DNA of 64,000 nucleotides from Cognatishimia maritima (GCF_900129685.1 NZ_FQWM01000001.1:186001-250000), one strand, 5' to 3'. Numbered from the stretch's first letter, positions 1-9,635 are shown. Translations and numbers: made by a program. The notes: a model not told the origin generated them from the letters alone.

Positions 1-388
1 GCTGCGTGATGGTCGACGCGCCGCGGCACCCGGACCCACCAGATTGGGCGCATTGGAACGCAGCAATCGCAATGCCGCGCATATCGTAGCCATCGTGGGT
101 GTAGTAATTTTTGTCTTCCGCAGAAATAAACGCCTGTTTTACCAGATCGGGAATGTCATCGGCTGGGACAAACAGACGACGTTCGCGCGCGAACTCATCG
201 ATGATCTTGCCTTCGCTGGAATAAATCCGGCTGATTGTCGGAGGGCTGTATTTGGCCAATGCTTCGGTGCTGGGAAGGTCTTTGCCATACACATAGAACA
301 CCGCGCCGATGGACAAGGCGACAACAGCCGCGCCCATGGTAATGAGCGTGAAGATGCTGCCGAGAAAGGACAGAATAAAGCGTGTCAC
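1..388 (-). CDS. mrcA: Penicillin-binding protein 1A (N-terminal part, cut by window edge)
   Basis: Only the N-terminal ~129 codons are present; the gene runs off the left edge. The translation has one N-terminal membrane helix (about residues 4-26) ending in YVYGKDLPS. The start of a GT51 glycosyltransferase domain follows, with the family-typical FISAEDKNYYTHDGYD (catalytic Glu region) and, at the edge, GASTITQ. These are hallmarks of class A PBPs, which polymerise glycan strands and cross-link peptidoglycan in the periplasm. The start is taken as GTG at 388; another in-frame GTG lies at 400. It sits downstream of the amidase gene on the same strand, so the two wall enzymes may be cotranscribed. 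The transpeptidase half cannot be judged here. Confidence 0.88.
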   Translation of the reverse strand, partial: MTRFILSFLGSIFTLITMGAAVVALSIGAVFYVYGKDLPSTEALAKYSPPTISRIYSSEGKIIDEFARERRLFVPADDIPDLVKQAFISAEDKNYYTHDGYDMRGIAIAAFQCAQSGGSGCRGASTITQ

Positions 389-481
389 CGGGGCCCCCAC
401 GTGGTCTAGCCACCTTATAGTCTGTCCCAATCTATGGGTCAAAACACTTGGCAGTGAAATTCGGGCAAATTTCCGCTGTTT

Positions 482-1708
482 TTATTGCCTTACAAGGTCC
501 CGCGCGGCTTTGTCGGCGATCACCCAGGCCTGCAACCCATCGCGAATGCCCTCGGCGACGCGACTGCGCCAATCGGAATCACGCAGGTTTTCAAGATCAC
601 GATCCGAGGACATAAACCCCACTTCGATCAGGACCGAGGGGATGTCAGCGGCCTTCAAGACCGAAAATCCGCCTTGCCGATAAGGCTTGTTGTTCAACGT
701 TCCGATGGTGCCTTTCATGCCCAAGACCATCGCCTGCGCCAGTCGTTCAGACCGGGGCGCAGTTTCCTGCCGAACCAGATCAAGCAGCACATTTGCGATC
801 AGGTCGTCCGTGCCTGTGAGGTCGACGCCAGCCAAGACATCGGACCTGTCGTGCCGTTCAGCGAGATATTGCGAGGCCGCGTCAGAGGCTTCATCGGAGA
901 GCGTATAGACCGTTGCGCCATGGGCATGGCCCTGTTGCACAGTGTCGGCATGCAACGAGATGAAAACATCCGCGCCAACCTCATGTGCCATCGCGACGCG
1001 GCCTTCCAGCGAAACAAACATGTCCTCATTGCGGGTCAGGATCACCTCGAATCCGCCTGAACGGCGCAACGTGTCACGAATTTCGCGCGCCAAGGTCAGC
1101 ATCAACGTCTTTTCCTGCACCTCTCCGCGCTCTGCCCCCGGGTCGACGCCGCCATGGCCGGGATCAAGCACAACCACTATTGGCGCCCAATCCGGTTTCG
1201 GTTTGCGTTTGGTGTCTGTTGTTACGGCAGGCGGCAGGTCCCAACGCGGGTCGCGCGGGGCACCGGCATTTGCGGCGAAGTCTGCTGCATTTGTTGCGAA
1301 CATTTTTACGGACAAATGTGCCTGACCGCTCACCTCATCGACAGTCATCCCGGCGCTGTCGATGGCCATGGGCCGGCTGAGGTCGGCCACGAGGCGGCTC
1401 CACCCCGGGCGGTAGCTGCCAACGCGCACGTTTGAAACCGCCTCACCCTGTCGCAGGGTTTCACCGCTTATCCCGCCCCAATCAACTTCGCGGAAGTCGA
1501 CCACCAGACGGCGCGGTTCATCCAAGGTGAAGACACGCCAAGGGATGCCCTGTGACAAAGACAAGTCAATGTCCGCCCCATTGCCGCTGTCGGTGATGGC
1601 GCTACGGTCGACATTCAGGCGGGCGAGGCCACTAAATTCCTGCGCAGAGGCGGTTTGCACCCAAATCCCCGCGATCACGATGGCCGCTGCCTTAACGAAA
1701 CTGTTCAT
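482..1708 (-). CDS. amiC: N-acetylmuramoyl-L-alanine amidase (AMIN + Amidase_3)
   Basis: A 408-aa secreted zinc amidase that cleaves the bond between MurNAc and the stem peptide, normally for daughter-cell separation. Residues 1-22 form a Sec signal peptide ending ASA. Residues ~28-135 resemble an AMIN septal-targeting domain. The Amidase_3 domain starts near 176 with VVLDPGHGGVDPGA. Likely zinc ligands are H185, E199 and H253 (SLHAD), and the catalytic Glu is in VLIEVGFMSS near the end. The length fits AmiA/B/C proteins. It precedes PBP1A by about 90 bases on the same strand, an order common in this family. AmiC is the best name by domain make-up; AmiA/AmiC orthology is not resolved. Confidence 0.92.
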   Translation of the reverse strand: MNSFVKAAAIVIAGIWVQTASAQEFSGLARLNVDRSAITDSGNGADIDLSLSQGIPWRVFTLDEPRRLVVDFREVDWGGISGETLRQGEAVSNVRVGSYRPGWSRLVADLSRPMAIDSAGMTVDEVSGQAHLSVKMFATNAADFAANAGAPRDPRWDLPPAVTTDTKRKPKPDWAPIVVVLDPGHGGVDPGAERGEVQEKTLMLTLAREIRDTLRRSGGFEVILTRNEDMFVSLEGRVAMAHEVGADVFISLHADTVQQGHAHGATVYTLSDEASDAASQYLAERHDRSDVLAGVDLTGTDDLIANVLLDLVRQETAPRSERLAQAMVLGMKGTIGTLNNKPYRQGGFSVLKAADIPSVLIEVGFMSSDRDLENLRDSDWRSRVAEGIRDGLQAWVIADKAARDLVRQ

Positions 1709-1883
1709 TCACCTGCTCTTATTCTTATTGGCCACAACGGGACCTCTGTTCAGCAGAGTGTAACCGCTGCGGCGACGCCAGAAAACTGTGATCTTACGAA
1801 AGGTCGGCGGGCCTTTGCTGCCCGGCCCGGCCTTCACGGGGTTGTTGGTTGATTTCCTTGGGGATTTCTCGCTTAGTGGCACC

Positions 1884-3245
1884 ATGATGGGCAAGGTAAA
1901 TTACCGGTATGTGACGACCGGGCTGCGACAGTTCACGTTTGGCGTTGTGTGTGTGACAATGTTGGCGCTCGTGGCGGCCCCTGCCCGCGCGGTGTCATTG
2001 CTCCGAGACCCGGATATTGAGAACGCCCTTAACCAGATCGCACGTCCGATTTTGAATGCGGCAGGCTTGGGCAGCAATGTACGTGTGCTGGTGGTGCACG
2101 ACTCGTCGCTAAATGCCTTTGTTGTCGATACACAGCATATCTTTATTCACTCAGGCCTTTTGCTGCGGATGGAAAACGCCGACATGCTGCAAGCCGTCAT
2201 CGCCCATGAGGCCGCGCATATTGCCAACGGTCATCTGGCGCGGCGGCATCAGAATATCGGGACTGCAAAAACCGTTGCCGGGCTTGGCATTGCGCTTTCG
2301 GCAATTGCAGCAGCGGCGACCGGAAACAGCGAAGCAGCCGCTGGCGCCGCCTTTGGCATCACAAATTCCGCGCAGCGTGTGTTTCTGTCTCATACCCGTG
2401 CCGAGGAAGCGTCGGCAGATAAATCGGGGCTGTCCTATATGGTCCGTGCGGGCGCAGACACGCAGGGGGCCGTTGATGTCTTTGAACTTTTTCGTGGGCA
2501 AGAACTGCTGAAGAACTCGCGTCAAGATCCCTATGTGCGGTCCCACCCCCTGACCCGCGACCGGCTGCGCAGCGCCAAGGCTGCGGCGGATGCCTATGCG
2601 GGCAAGGCTCTGCCTGACGCGGCCAAGGCCTATTGGTTTGGGCGGGCAAAGGGAAAACTGTCTGCCTTTATCCGCAATCCAAAATGGACAATAGGTCGGT
2701 TGAAAGACAGCCCAAGTGAAGATGTGCGCCTCATGCGCGAAGCCGTGGCGCTGCACCGGCAGTCAAAGACAAGCAAAGCTGTTGCGACATTGGACAAGGC
2801 CTTGGCCCTGCGCCCCGGCGACCCCTATTATTACGAACTTCGTGGCCAATTTTTGATCGAGAGCCGCGATGCGCGTGGGGCTGCCGCCTCTTACAAGCGC
2901 TGTGTGGATCGGTTGTCGGGCAACGCACTTTGCTTGGGAAGTTATGGGCGGGCCTTGTTGGCCGCAGGCGACGCGCGTTCAGCGCTAGGGGCTTTGGAAA
3001 AGGCGCGCAGCCTTGATTTTCGCGATTCCCGCATCCTGCGTGATTTGGCCAGTGCCTATGCGCAAACTGGCAATCCCGGCATGGCGTCCGTTGCCGCGGC
3101 TGAAAGATACGCCTTGCAGGGGCGGATGAAAGATGCAGGTATTCAGGCCAACCGCGCAGCAGGTCTATTGCCCGAAGGATCGGGCGGCTGGCGTCGCGCA
3201 CAGGATATCATTTCGGCCGCCAAGCGCGCCGAGAAAAAGAAATAA
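1884..3245 (+). CDS. M48 family zinc metalloprotease with TPR repeats (BepA-like)
   Basis: A 453-aa protein with an N-terminal signal segment (about residues 10-36, ending PARA). The M48 protease domain has HEAAH zinc motif at ~108-112 and a third ligand in EEASAD at ~175. The C-terminal third contains TPR-like helical repeats (AVALHRQSKTSKAVATLDKA and following). This is the BepA/YfgC arrangement: periplasmic proteases and chaperones that handle misassembled outer-membrane proteins. The frame is open to 1788, but the ATG at 1884, just ahead of the signal peptide, is preferred. The next gene, a DsbA-like thiol oxidoreductase, follows 13 bases on, so both may act in periplasmic folding. Divergent from the amidase gene. 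Confidence 0.88.
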   Translation: MMGKVNYRYVTTGLRQFTFGVVCVTMLALVAAPARAVSLLRDPDIENALNQIARPILNAAGLGSNVRVLVVHDSSLNAFVVDTQHIFIHSGLLLRMENADMLQAVIAHEAAHIANGHLARRHQNIGTAKTVAGLGIALSAIAAAATGNSEAAAGAAFGITNSAQRVFLSHTRAEEASADKSGLSYMVRAGADTQGAVDVFELFRGQELLKNSRQDPYVRSHPLTRDRLRSAKAAADAYAGKALPDAAKAYWFGRAKGKLSAFIRNPKWTIGRLKDSPSEDVRLMREAVALHRQSKTSKAVATLDKALALRPGDPYYYELRGQFLIESRDARGAAASYKRCVDRLSGNALCLGSYGRALLAAGDARSALGALEKARSLDFRDSRILRDLASAYAQTGNPGMASVAAAERYALQGRMKDAGIQANRAAGLLPEGSGGWRRAQDIISAAKRAEKKK

Positions 3246-3258
3246 CAGGAGACTGAGT

Positions 3259-3999
3259 ATGAAAACCCCTATCCTCGCGGCGGCCTTTGCCCTTTTGGCC
3301 CTTCCGGGTCAGGCGCTGGACATCAATGCGATGACCGACGAAGAGCGCGCGATATTCCGTGAAGAGGTGCGGGCCTATCTGCTCGACAATCCTGAGGTCA
3401 TTATGGAAGCGGTTTCGGTTCTGGAACAGCGTCAGGCACAAGCCGAAGCGCAGCGAGATTTCACGTTGGTTTCGGCCAACGCCGCAGACATTTTTGAGGA
3501 TGGCTTTAGTTGGGTTGGGGGCAACCCGGATGGCGATATCACATTGGTTGAATTCGTCGATTACCGCTGCGGCTACTGTCGTCGTGCGCATGACGAGGTC
3601 AAAGACCTCATCACGGCCGATGGCAATATCAAGATCATAATGAAAGAGTTTCCGATCCTAGGGGAGGCTTCTGTCGTAAGCTCTCAATTTGCAATTGCCG
3701 TCAAACAACTCGCGGGTGCAGATGCCTATGAGGCCGCCCATGATGCGCTGATCACTATGCGCGCGAATGCGACAGAGCCGCGCCTGCGCCGTCTGGCGGA
3801 GACGCTGAACCTCGATGCTGACGCTGTGATGAGTCACATGAAAAGCGCAGCAGTGAATGACGAGATAGAGAAAACGCGAGAGTTGGCGCAACGGTTGCAG
3901 ATCACAGGCACACCCACTTTTGTTTTCGACGATGAACTTGTGCGCGGCTATCTGCCTTTGCCACAAATGCAGCAAGTTGTTGCAGCCAAACGTGGCTGA
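3259..3999 (+). CDS. DsbA-family thiol:disulfide interchange protein
   Basis: A 246-aa secreted thioredoxin-fold protein. A signal peptide spans residues 1-19. An N-terminal helical segment follows (MTDEERAIFREEVRAYLLDN), as in Com1/ScsC-like DsbA proteins. The redox motif CGYC is at residues 104-107, followed by the DsbA helical insertion. The cis-proline loop TGTPTFVF lies near the C-terminus. It probably oxidises or isomerises disulfides in periplasmic proteins. The ATG at 3259 has an upstream AGGAG and directly precedes the signal peptide, so it is preferred over a longer open frame. Spacing of 13 bases to the M48 protease suggests one operon. Confidence 0.9.
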   Translation: MKTPILAAAFALLALPGQALDINAMTDEERAIFREEVRAYLLDNPEVIMEAVSVLEQRQAQAEAQRDFTLVSANAADIFEDGFSWVGGNPDGDITLVEFVDYRCGYCRRAHDEVKDLITADGNIKIIMKEFPILGEASVVSSQFAIAVKQLAGADAYEAAHDALITMRANATEPRLRRLAETLNLDADAVMSHMKSAAVNDEIEKTRELAQRLQITGTPTFVFDDELVRGYLPLPQMQQVVAAKRG

Positions 4000-4022
4000 G
4001 CGCAGTACCTAATCAAAGCACC

Positions 4023-5171
4023 CTATTCCGCTGCCGTTTCCTTGGCAGCGGTTTCTTCGGTAGCACGTTCTGCATCAAGTTGTTCGGCCTTGCGCTCTAC
4101 CTGCTCAACGATGTGATCAATCATTTGATCATTGCTCAGCTTGTGGCTTTGCTTTCCGGCCAGATAGACCATGCCAGAACCCGCGCCGCCGCCGGTAAAG
4201 CCAACGTCTGTCATCAGCGCTTCGCCCGGCCCGTTGACCACGCAACCGATGATCGAGAGGCTCATGGGTGTCTTGATGTGCTCTAGCCGTTTTTCCAGCG
4301 CCTCAACGGTTTTGATCACGTCAAACCCCTGTCGCGCGCAGCTTGGGCAACTGATAATATTGACCCCGCGATGGCGCAGGCCAAGGGATTTCAAGATTTC
4401 AAAGCCGACTTTGACTTCTTCGACCGGGTCCGCAGACAGGCTGACGCGCAGCGTATCGCCGATCCCCATCCACAAAAGCTGGCCAAGGCCGATGGCGGAT
4501 TTAATGGTGCCGGACACAAAGCCGCCCGCCTCTGTGATGCCAAGATGGATCGGCGCATCTGTGGCCTCTGCCAGCATCTGATAGGCGGCAGACGACATAA
4601 AGACATCAGAGGCCTTTACGCTGATCTTGAATTCGTGAAAATCGTTGTCCTGCAGGATCTTAATATGGTCGAGCCCCGATTCCACCATCGCGTCGGGGCA
4701 AGGTTCTCCGTATTTCTCGAGCAGATGTTTTTCCAGCGATCCGGCGTTCACGCCGATGCGGATGGAACACCCGTGGTCCTTGGCCGCCTTGATCACTTCT
4801 TTGACGCGCTTGTCGTCGCCAATGTTGCCGGGATTGATCCGCAGACAAGCCGCGCCTGCCTCGGCCGCTTCGATGGCGCGTTTATAGTGAAAGTGGATGT
4901 CAGCCACGATGGGCACCGGGCTTTCACGGGTGATTTCGCGCAAGGCTGTGGTTGCCGCGACATCCGGTGCGGAAATGCGCACGATGTCGGCCCCTGCCTC
5001 TGCCGCCGCCAATACCTGTTCCAAGGTCGCTTTGACATCGCCACTATCTGTATTGGTCATGGTCTGCACCGCAATCGGAGCGTCACCACCAACGGGGACA
5101 TTGCCCACCATGATCTGGCGCGACTTGCGGCGTTCAATGGTGCGCCAAGGACGGATGTGGTTCACAGACAT
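4023..5171 (-). CDS. ispG: 4-hydroxy-3-methylbut-2-en-1-yl diphosphate synthase (flavodoxin)
   Basis: A 382-aa enzyme of the MEP isoprenoid pathway that reductively converts ME-cPP to HMBPP using a [4Fe-4S] cluster. Cluster ligands are visible as CPSC (C275, C278) and C310 in [10 protein letters not shown], with the fourth ligand Glu close by. The N-terminal TIM-barrel part ([19 protein letters not shown]) is typical. The C-terminus carries an extra Glu/Ala-rich tail (~25 residues) that looks disordered. It lies 81 bases after the rodZ-like gene on the same strand. A terminator-like hairpin with a U-run ends at the start codon and no free Shine-Dalgarno is seen. Confidence 0.95.
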   Translation of the reverse strand: MSVNHIRPWRTIERRKSRQIMVGNVPVGGDAPIAVQTMTNTDSGDVKATLEQVLAAAEAGADIVRISAPDVAATTALREITRESPVPIVADIHFHYKRAIEAAEAGAACLRINPGNIGDDKRVKEVIKAAKDHGCSIRIGVNAGSLEKHLLEKYGEPCPDAMVESGLDHIKILQDNDFHEFKISVKASDVFMSSAAYQMLAEATDAPIHLGITEAGGFVSGTIKSAIGLGQLLWMGIGDTLRVSLSADPVEEVKVGFEILKSLGLRHRGVNIISCPSCARQGFDVIKTVEALEKRLEHIKTPMSLSIIGCVVNGPGEALMTDVGFTGGGAGSGMVYLAGKQSHKLSNDQMIDHIVEQVERKAEQLDAERATEETAAKETAAE

Positions 5172-5203
5172 GAAAAAGCCCCGTTCGGATACCGATGGGG
5201 CCT
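5172..5203 (-). terminator. Terminator-like hairpin abutting the ispG start codon
   Basis: Read on the minus strand, GCCCC pairs with GGGGC and TCGG with CCGA around a TAT loop (with a small internal loop), followed by TTTTTC and then the ispG ATG. The only purine-rich run close to the start codon (GGGG) lies in the 3' arm of the stem. It could terminate rodZ transcription, attenuate ispG, or restrict ribosome access to ispG. Confidence 0.6.
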
Positions 5204-5252
5204 ATGTAATCTGCCCCTTGTGCGGGGGCAATGTGCCATTCAAGAAAAGGCG

Positions 5253-6434
5253 CTATTCTGCTGTGTCTGTGGTCTGCGCCTCGGCAACAGCAATAAAGTC
5301 GGCCAAGGCTTGATCCCCCGACAGATCGGCCACCGCAAAGTCCTGCTGAACCGCATCGATGCCAATCTCAAGATTGCGCACAACGCTTGATCCAGCCCCG
5401 GCTGGGCCGCGAATTTCGCCATTCAGCTTGAAATAGATCGAGCCAGACATGCCTGCCTGCAGAGTTGGTGCCATTTCGGTGGCAGGAACTGTGAATTCTT
5501 CGCCGGCGTCCATGGTTTTTTCAAAGAGAACAGACCCATCTGCAGAGCGCACACGCACCCAAGCGGGGCGCACGGCAAACATCACAACCTCAGGGTCAGC
5601 TTCTTCCAGAACCTGCGGGATTGCTGGCACAATCGGAATGTCGACTTCGGCAACCTGCAGCACAGGGGGTGCTGGTGTGAAACTGCCAATGGACTGCGGG
5701 TTCAGTGTCGAAATCGGTGCGTCGCGGGCGACAAGCACCGGCACATCCAAGGCTTGCGGGCGATATAAGCGATCCAGCTGCGTTTCTGGCGGTGTGAACA
5801 CGCCGCTTGCATCAGCAGATTGGGTGACAGCATTCGCGTCACTGAGTGGATCAAGGTCGGACAGGACAACCGGCGTTTGCTCTACCGGCGCAAGGCTGAC
5901 GCGTTGGATTTCGTTCAATACGCTCCAGCCGCCGTAGCCAATTCCACTGATCAGCGCGAGCAGAACAAGCGAAGAGCCGATAGCACGTGCTTCAATCCGC
6001 GACAGGATGGAATCCTGCGCGGGTAAAAACGGTGCGTTCTGAGAGCCAAAAGGATCACGATCGACAGGTGCAATCAGCACCTTGTCATCCTTGCGTTTCC
6101 CGGAGGCTTCGGCCGACATGCCATGCGCGGTCTGAAACCCGCTTTCCAGGCAGAATTTCGCAAAGGTCTCATCCGGGCTCATGCCCAAATAGCGCGCGTA
6201 TGACCGCACGTAACCGGCAATAAACCCCGGCGTTTCAAAGGCCGAGGGATCAGAGTTTTCTATGGCGGCGATGTAGGAGGCTTTGATGCGCAGTTCGCGT
6301 TGAACGTCCAAAAGGGATTTACCCATGGTGGCCCTTTCGCCACGCATTTGGTCCCCTAGCCGGAAATCATAGTCGTCAAATCCTTTTGGCCCTTCTGCGG
6401 CAGCCTCGGATTCGCGCCATTTGCGCCTGATCAT
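5253..6434 (-). CDS. RodZ-like helix-turn-helix/DUF4115 membrane protein
   Basis: A 393-aa bitopic protein. The cytoplasmic N-terminal part holds an HTH_25-type domain (residues ~28-95, GKSLLDVQRELRIKASYIAA). A single transmembrane helix spans ~153-172. A Pro-rich linker follows, then a periplasmic DUF4115 domain near 295-365 (WVRVRSADGSVLFEKTMDAG). This is the RodZ architecture: RodZ links MreB filaments to the elongation machinery and sets rod shape. It lies directly upstream of ispG, as in many proteobacteria. The start at 6434 gives MIRRKWRESE; no closer start fits better. Orthology to RodZ rests on domain order, not on an alignment. Confidence 0.82.
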   Translation of the reverse strand: MIRRKWRESEAAAEGPKGFDDYDFRLGDQMRGERATMGKSLLDVQRELRIKASYIAAIENSDPSAFETPGFIAGYVRSYARYLGMSPDETFAKFCLESGFQTAHGMSAEASGKRKDDKVLIAPVDRDPFGSQNAPFLPAQDSILSRIEARAIGSSLVLLALISGIGYGGWSVLNEIQRVSLAPVEQTPVVLSDLDPLSDANAVTQSADASGVFTPPETQLDRLYRPQALDVPVLVARDAPISTLNPQSIGSFTPAPPVLQVAEVDIPIVPAIPQVLEEADPEVVMFAVRPAWVRVRSADGSVLFEKTMDAGEEFTVPATEMAPTLQAGMSGSIYFKLNGEIRGPAGAGSSVVRNLEIGIDAVQQDFAVADLSGDQALADFIAVAEAQTTDTAE

Positions 6435-6545
6435 GCTTACGCCTCACTGCTTTACGGTCCGAGTTTTGTCCCCGATTCGAACCGCCCCCAAGTTTATTGA
6501 GACCAAGATAACACAGTGCAAGAATATTTGCACGATTTGGCGTTA

Positions 6546-7769
6546 TCAGCCGGCGAGTTCGGCGCGATTCAGCGCACAGTGCGACCACAGTTCGTCCATT
6601 GCACGCACCAACGCATCAATCTCTTTCGGGCCGTGCACCGGAGATGGCGTAAAGCGCAGTCGCTCGGTGCCGCGTGGCACCGTTGGATAATTGATCGGCT
6701 GCACGTAAATCCCGTGATCTTCCAACAACATATCGCTGAGTTTCTTGGTGTGAACAGGGTTGCCGACAATCACGGGTACAATATGCGTGCCATGGTCAAT
6801 GATGGGCAAACCCAAGCCCTTGAGACGCATTTTCAGGATCTTGGCCTGAAGTTGGTGCTGATCCCGCAGCGTCTGATCTTGTTTCAGATGCGCAATGGAT
6901 GCCGCCGCCCCTGCTGCCACAACCGGTGGAAGCGATGTCGTAAAAATAAAGCCCGGCGCATAAGAGCGGATCGCGTCACACATCTGCGCGCTGGCGGCGA
7001 TATAGCCGCCATGCACACCGAATGCTTTGCCCAATGTGCCGTTGATAATGTCGATCCGGTCCGTCAGCCCGTCGCGCTCTGACACGCCACCACCCCGTGG
7101 GCCATACATGCCGACCGCATGCACTTCGTCCAGATAGGTCAGCGCGCCGAACTCTTCAGCAAGATCGCAGATTTCTGCAATCGGACCGATGTCGCCATCC
7201 ATGGAATAGACGGATTCAAAGGCAATCAGCTTGGGTGCCGCAGGATCATCCGCTTCAAGCAAGGCACGCAGATGTGTCATGTCGTTGTGGCGGAACACGC
7301 GCTTCGCGCCACCGTTGCGGCGAATGCCTTCAATCATCGACGCATGATTCAACTCATCCGAATAGATGATCAGACCCGGAAACAGCTTTGGCAGCGTCGA
7401 AAGCGTCGCATCATTGGCGATATAGGCGCTGGTGAACAGCAGCGATGCTTCTTTTTGGTGCAGGTCGGCCAATTCGGCCTCAAGCCGTTTGTGGTAGACC
7501 GTTGTGCCTGAGATATTGCGCGTCCCGCCGGACCCTGCGCCAGTTGCGTCCAGTGCTTCGTGCATCGCGTCCAGAACCACCGGATGCTGCCCCATGCCCA
7601 GGTAGTCATTGCCACACCAAACGGTGATCGGCTGCTGCGTGCCGTCTGCCTTGTTCCAGATCGCATGCGGGAATTGGCCCTTTTTGCGTTCAATATCAAT
7701 GAACGTGCGATAGCGGCCTTCTTCGTGAAGACGGTTCAAGGCGAGATCGAGTTTCGCGGAATAATCCAT
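6546..7769 (-). CDS. hemA: 5-aminolevulinate synthase
   Basis: A 407-aa PLP enzyme that condenses glycine and succinyl-CoA to 5-aminolevulinate, the first step of tetrapyrrole synthesis in alphaproteobacteria (Shemin pathway). The PLP-binding lysine is K248 in [12 protein letters not shown], matching the family position. [11 protein letters not shown] and the glycine-rich [10 protein letters not shown] segment are also present. The ATG at 7769 has a strong GGAGGAACGG just upstream, so the longer open frame to 7913 is not used. An FNR-type palindrome lies about 130 bases upstream, consistent with oxygen control of hemA known in Rhodobacter. Confidence 0.96.
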   Translation of the reverse strand: MDYSAKLDLALNRLHEEGRYRTFIDIERKKGQFPHAIWNKADGTQQPITVWCGNDYLGMGQHPVVLDAMHEALDATGAGSGGTRNISGTTVYHKRLEAELADLHQKEASLLFTSAYIANDATLSTLPKLFPGLIIYSDELNHASMIEGIRRNGGAKRVFRHNDMTHLRALLEADDPAAPKLIAFESVYSMDGDIGPIAEICDLAEEFGALTYLDEVHAVGMYGPRGGGVSERDGLTDRIDIINGTLGKAFGVHGGYIAASAQMCDAIRSYAPGFIFTTSLPPVVAAGAAASIAHLKQDQTLRDQHQLQAKILKMRLKGLGLPIIDHGTHIVPVIVGNPVHTKKLSDMLLEDHGIYVQPINYPTVPRGTERLRFTPSPVHGPKEIDALVRAMDELWSHCALNRAELAG

Positions 7770-7899
7770 TCCGTTCCTCCGGTTTGCTGGCGCGCCGCTT
7801 GCGACCCAGGGATTCGCCCGAAGACGAAATTTCTTTGGTTCTTGGATATAATGCGCGTTTTCGTTCAAGGCCAGAATACAATTCCCCCCTCGCGACACT

Positions 7900-7913
7900 T
7901 TGATCCACATCAA
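7900..7913. promoter_or_regulatory. FNR/FnrL-type box (TTGAT-N4-ATCAA)
   Basis: TTGATCCACATCAA is a perfect match to the FNR consensus. It lies in the divergent region between hemA (start 7769) and the M20 peptidase (start 7985). FnrL control of hemA is known in Rhodobacter sphaeroides; use here is inferred from the match. Confidence 0.8.
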
Positions 7914-7984
7914 CTGCGCTGGACAGTCTGGATCAGACTGTTAGGTTTCCGAAAACGACCACGATGTTTCCGAAAGTAAACCCC

Positions 7985-9361
7985 ATGACCCTTGAAAACG
8001 TCCTCTCGCGTATCGACGCAGAAATGCCCGCCGCCACGGACCGCTTGCTGGACCTGCTGCGCATTCAATCCATTTCAACCGATCCGGCCTACAAAGCCGA
8101 ATGTGACCGCGCCGCAGATTGGCTGGTGGCTGATCTCGCCTCTATCGGAGTGCAGGCCGCAAAACGCGCCACGCCTGGCCATCCGATGGTCGTTGGGCAT
8201 GTCGACGGCGATGGTCCGCATGTCTTGTTTTACGGCCACTATGACGTGCAACCTGTTGATCCGCTGGATCTTTGGGACAATGACCCCTTTGATCCGCAGA
8301 TCGAAGAAACACCAAATGGCGCCGTCATTCGGGGCCGAGGGTCGTCAGATGACAAAGGCCAGTTGATGACCTTTGTCGAAGCCTGCCGCGCATGGAAAGC
8401 CGAACATGGCTCCCTACCCTGCAAAATCACCTTCTTCTTTGAAGGCGAAGAAGAAAGCGGCTCGCCCTCTTTGGTGCCCTTCATGGAAGAAAACGCCGAG
8501 GAGTTGAAATCAGACATCGCGCTGATCTGCGACACAGGGTTGTTCCAATCCAAAACACCCGCCATCATCACTTCCCTGCGGGGTCTGTTGGGCGAAGAGA
8601 TTACCATCAAAGCCGCCAACAAAGACCTGCATTCCGGTATGTTCGGTGGGGTCGCCATGAACCCCATTCGCGTCTTGACCAAGATCATCGCAGGCCTGCA
8701 TGACGAGAGCGGGCGCGTGACAGTGCCGGGTTTCTATGACGGCGTGCCAGAATTGCCCGAAGACCTCGCCGCTCAATGGCAGGCTTTGGCTTTTGATCAC
8801 GCGGCTTTCCTTGGCGATGTTGATCTCTCGGTCCCGGCAGGTGAGCAGGACCGCACTCCGCTTGAAATGATCTGGTCGCGCCCGACTTGTGAAGTAAACG
8901 GCATTACTGGCGGCTATACCGGCGAAGGGTTCAAAACCGTTTTGCCCGCACAGGCCTCTGCCAAAATCTCTTTCCGACTGGTGGGTGATCAGGACCCGCA
9001 CAAAATCCGCGAAAACTTCCGCGCCTATGTCGAAAGCTGCCTGCCCGCCGATTGTACAGTCGACTACAAAGGCCATGGCAACTCTCGTGGGTCGGTGATG
9101 GCGACAGATCACCCGGCCTTTGAACAGGCCCGCGTTGCGCTTTCTGACGAATGGCCAGAGGCCGCGGCTTTTGCAGGCTGCGGTGGATCGATCCCCATCG
9201 CCGGCCATTTCAAAAAAATCCTCGGCACTGACGCCATGCTGATCGGCTTTGCCAAGGATGATGACCAAATTCACTCGCCCAATGAAAAGTATGACGTCGA
9301 AAGCTTTCACAAAGGCATACGCAGCTGGGCACGTATTCTGGATGCGATGACCCGCGCCTGA
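7985..9361 (+). CDS. M20 family dinuclear zinc dipeptidase
   Basis: A 458-aa cytosolic M20/M25/M40 peptidase of the carnosinase-like group (CNDP/PepV-like). Metal-site motifs appear in order: FYGHYDVQPVDP (His), RGSSDDKGQ (bridging Asp), FEGEEESGS (catalytic and ligand Glu), ICDTGL, and a C-terminal FAKDDDQIHSPNEKYD (His). A dimerisation domain lies between (KDLHSGMFGGVAMNP). The ATG at 7985 (MTLENVL) is preferred; another in-frame ATG at 7964 would add seven residues, and no clear Shine-Dalgarno separates them. It is divergent from hemA and may share the FNR-type box. The substrate cannot be told from sequence. Confidence 0.88.
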   Translation: MTLENVLSRIDAEMPAATDRLLDLLRIQSISTDPAYKAECDRAADWLVADLASIGVQAAKRATPGHPMVVGHVDGDGPHVLFYGHYDVQPVDPLDLWDNDPFDPQIEETPNGAVIRGRGSSDDKGQLMTFVEACRAWKAEHGSLPCKITFFFEGEEESGSPSLVPFMEENAEELKSDIALICDTGLFQSKTPAIITSLRGLLGEEITIKAANKDLHSGMFGGVAMNPIRVLTKIIAGLHDESGRVTVPGFYDGVPELPEDLAAQWQALAFDHAAFLGDVDLSVPAGEQDRTPLEMIWSRPTCEVNGITGGYTGEGFKTVLPAQASAKISFRLVGDQDPHKIRENFRAYVESCLPADCTVDYKGHGNSRGSVMATDHPAFEQARVALSDEWPEAAAFAGCGGSIPIAGHFKKILGTDAMLIGFAKDDDQIHSPNEKYDVESFHKGIRSWARILDAMTRA

Positions 9362-9399
9362 CCGATCCAGAACGATAGGCTGTCCTGTCAACCATTTAA

Positions 9400-9437
9400 T
9401 TGCGCGCTTAACCCGATAGTTGGGCGCGCAACTTTTT
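9400..9437 (+). terminator. Rho-independent terminator after the M20 peptidase
   Basis: TTGCGCGC pairs perfectly with GCGCGCAA around a 16-nt loop, followed by CTTTTTGG. It lies 38 bases after the stop codon. Confidence 0.7.
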
Positions 9438-9545
9438 GGAATCATGTAGGAAAATCAAGTCGCATGTGGTTTGTGAAATTCTTTTGAAGAATATGCGAAT
9501 TGCCCCTTGCACCCCCTGCCTGCTTTTGAGTAAACAGCGCCTCAC

Positions 9546-9635
9546 GGAGAGGTGGCCGAGTGGTCGAAGGCGCACGCCTGGAAAGTGTGTAGGCGGGAGA
9601 CCGTCTCCAGGGTTCGAATCCCTGTCTCTCCGCCA
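9546..9635 (+). tRNA. tRNA-Ser (anticodon GGA)
   Basis: A 90-nt tRNA with encoded CCA. The acceptor GGAGAGG pairs with TCTCTCC. The D-arm is GGCCGAGTGGTCGAAGGC, the anticodon loop CTGGAAA gives anticodon GGA, a long class II variable arm is present, and the T-arm carries GGTTCGAATCC. Reads UCC/UCU serine codons. Confidence 0.95.

Noticed and set aside
9394-9411. Possible CtrA site TTAA...TTAAC
   Set aside because: The spacing is 8 bases rather than 7, and the bases are part of a terminator hairpin.
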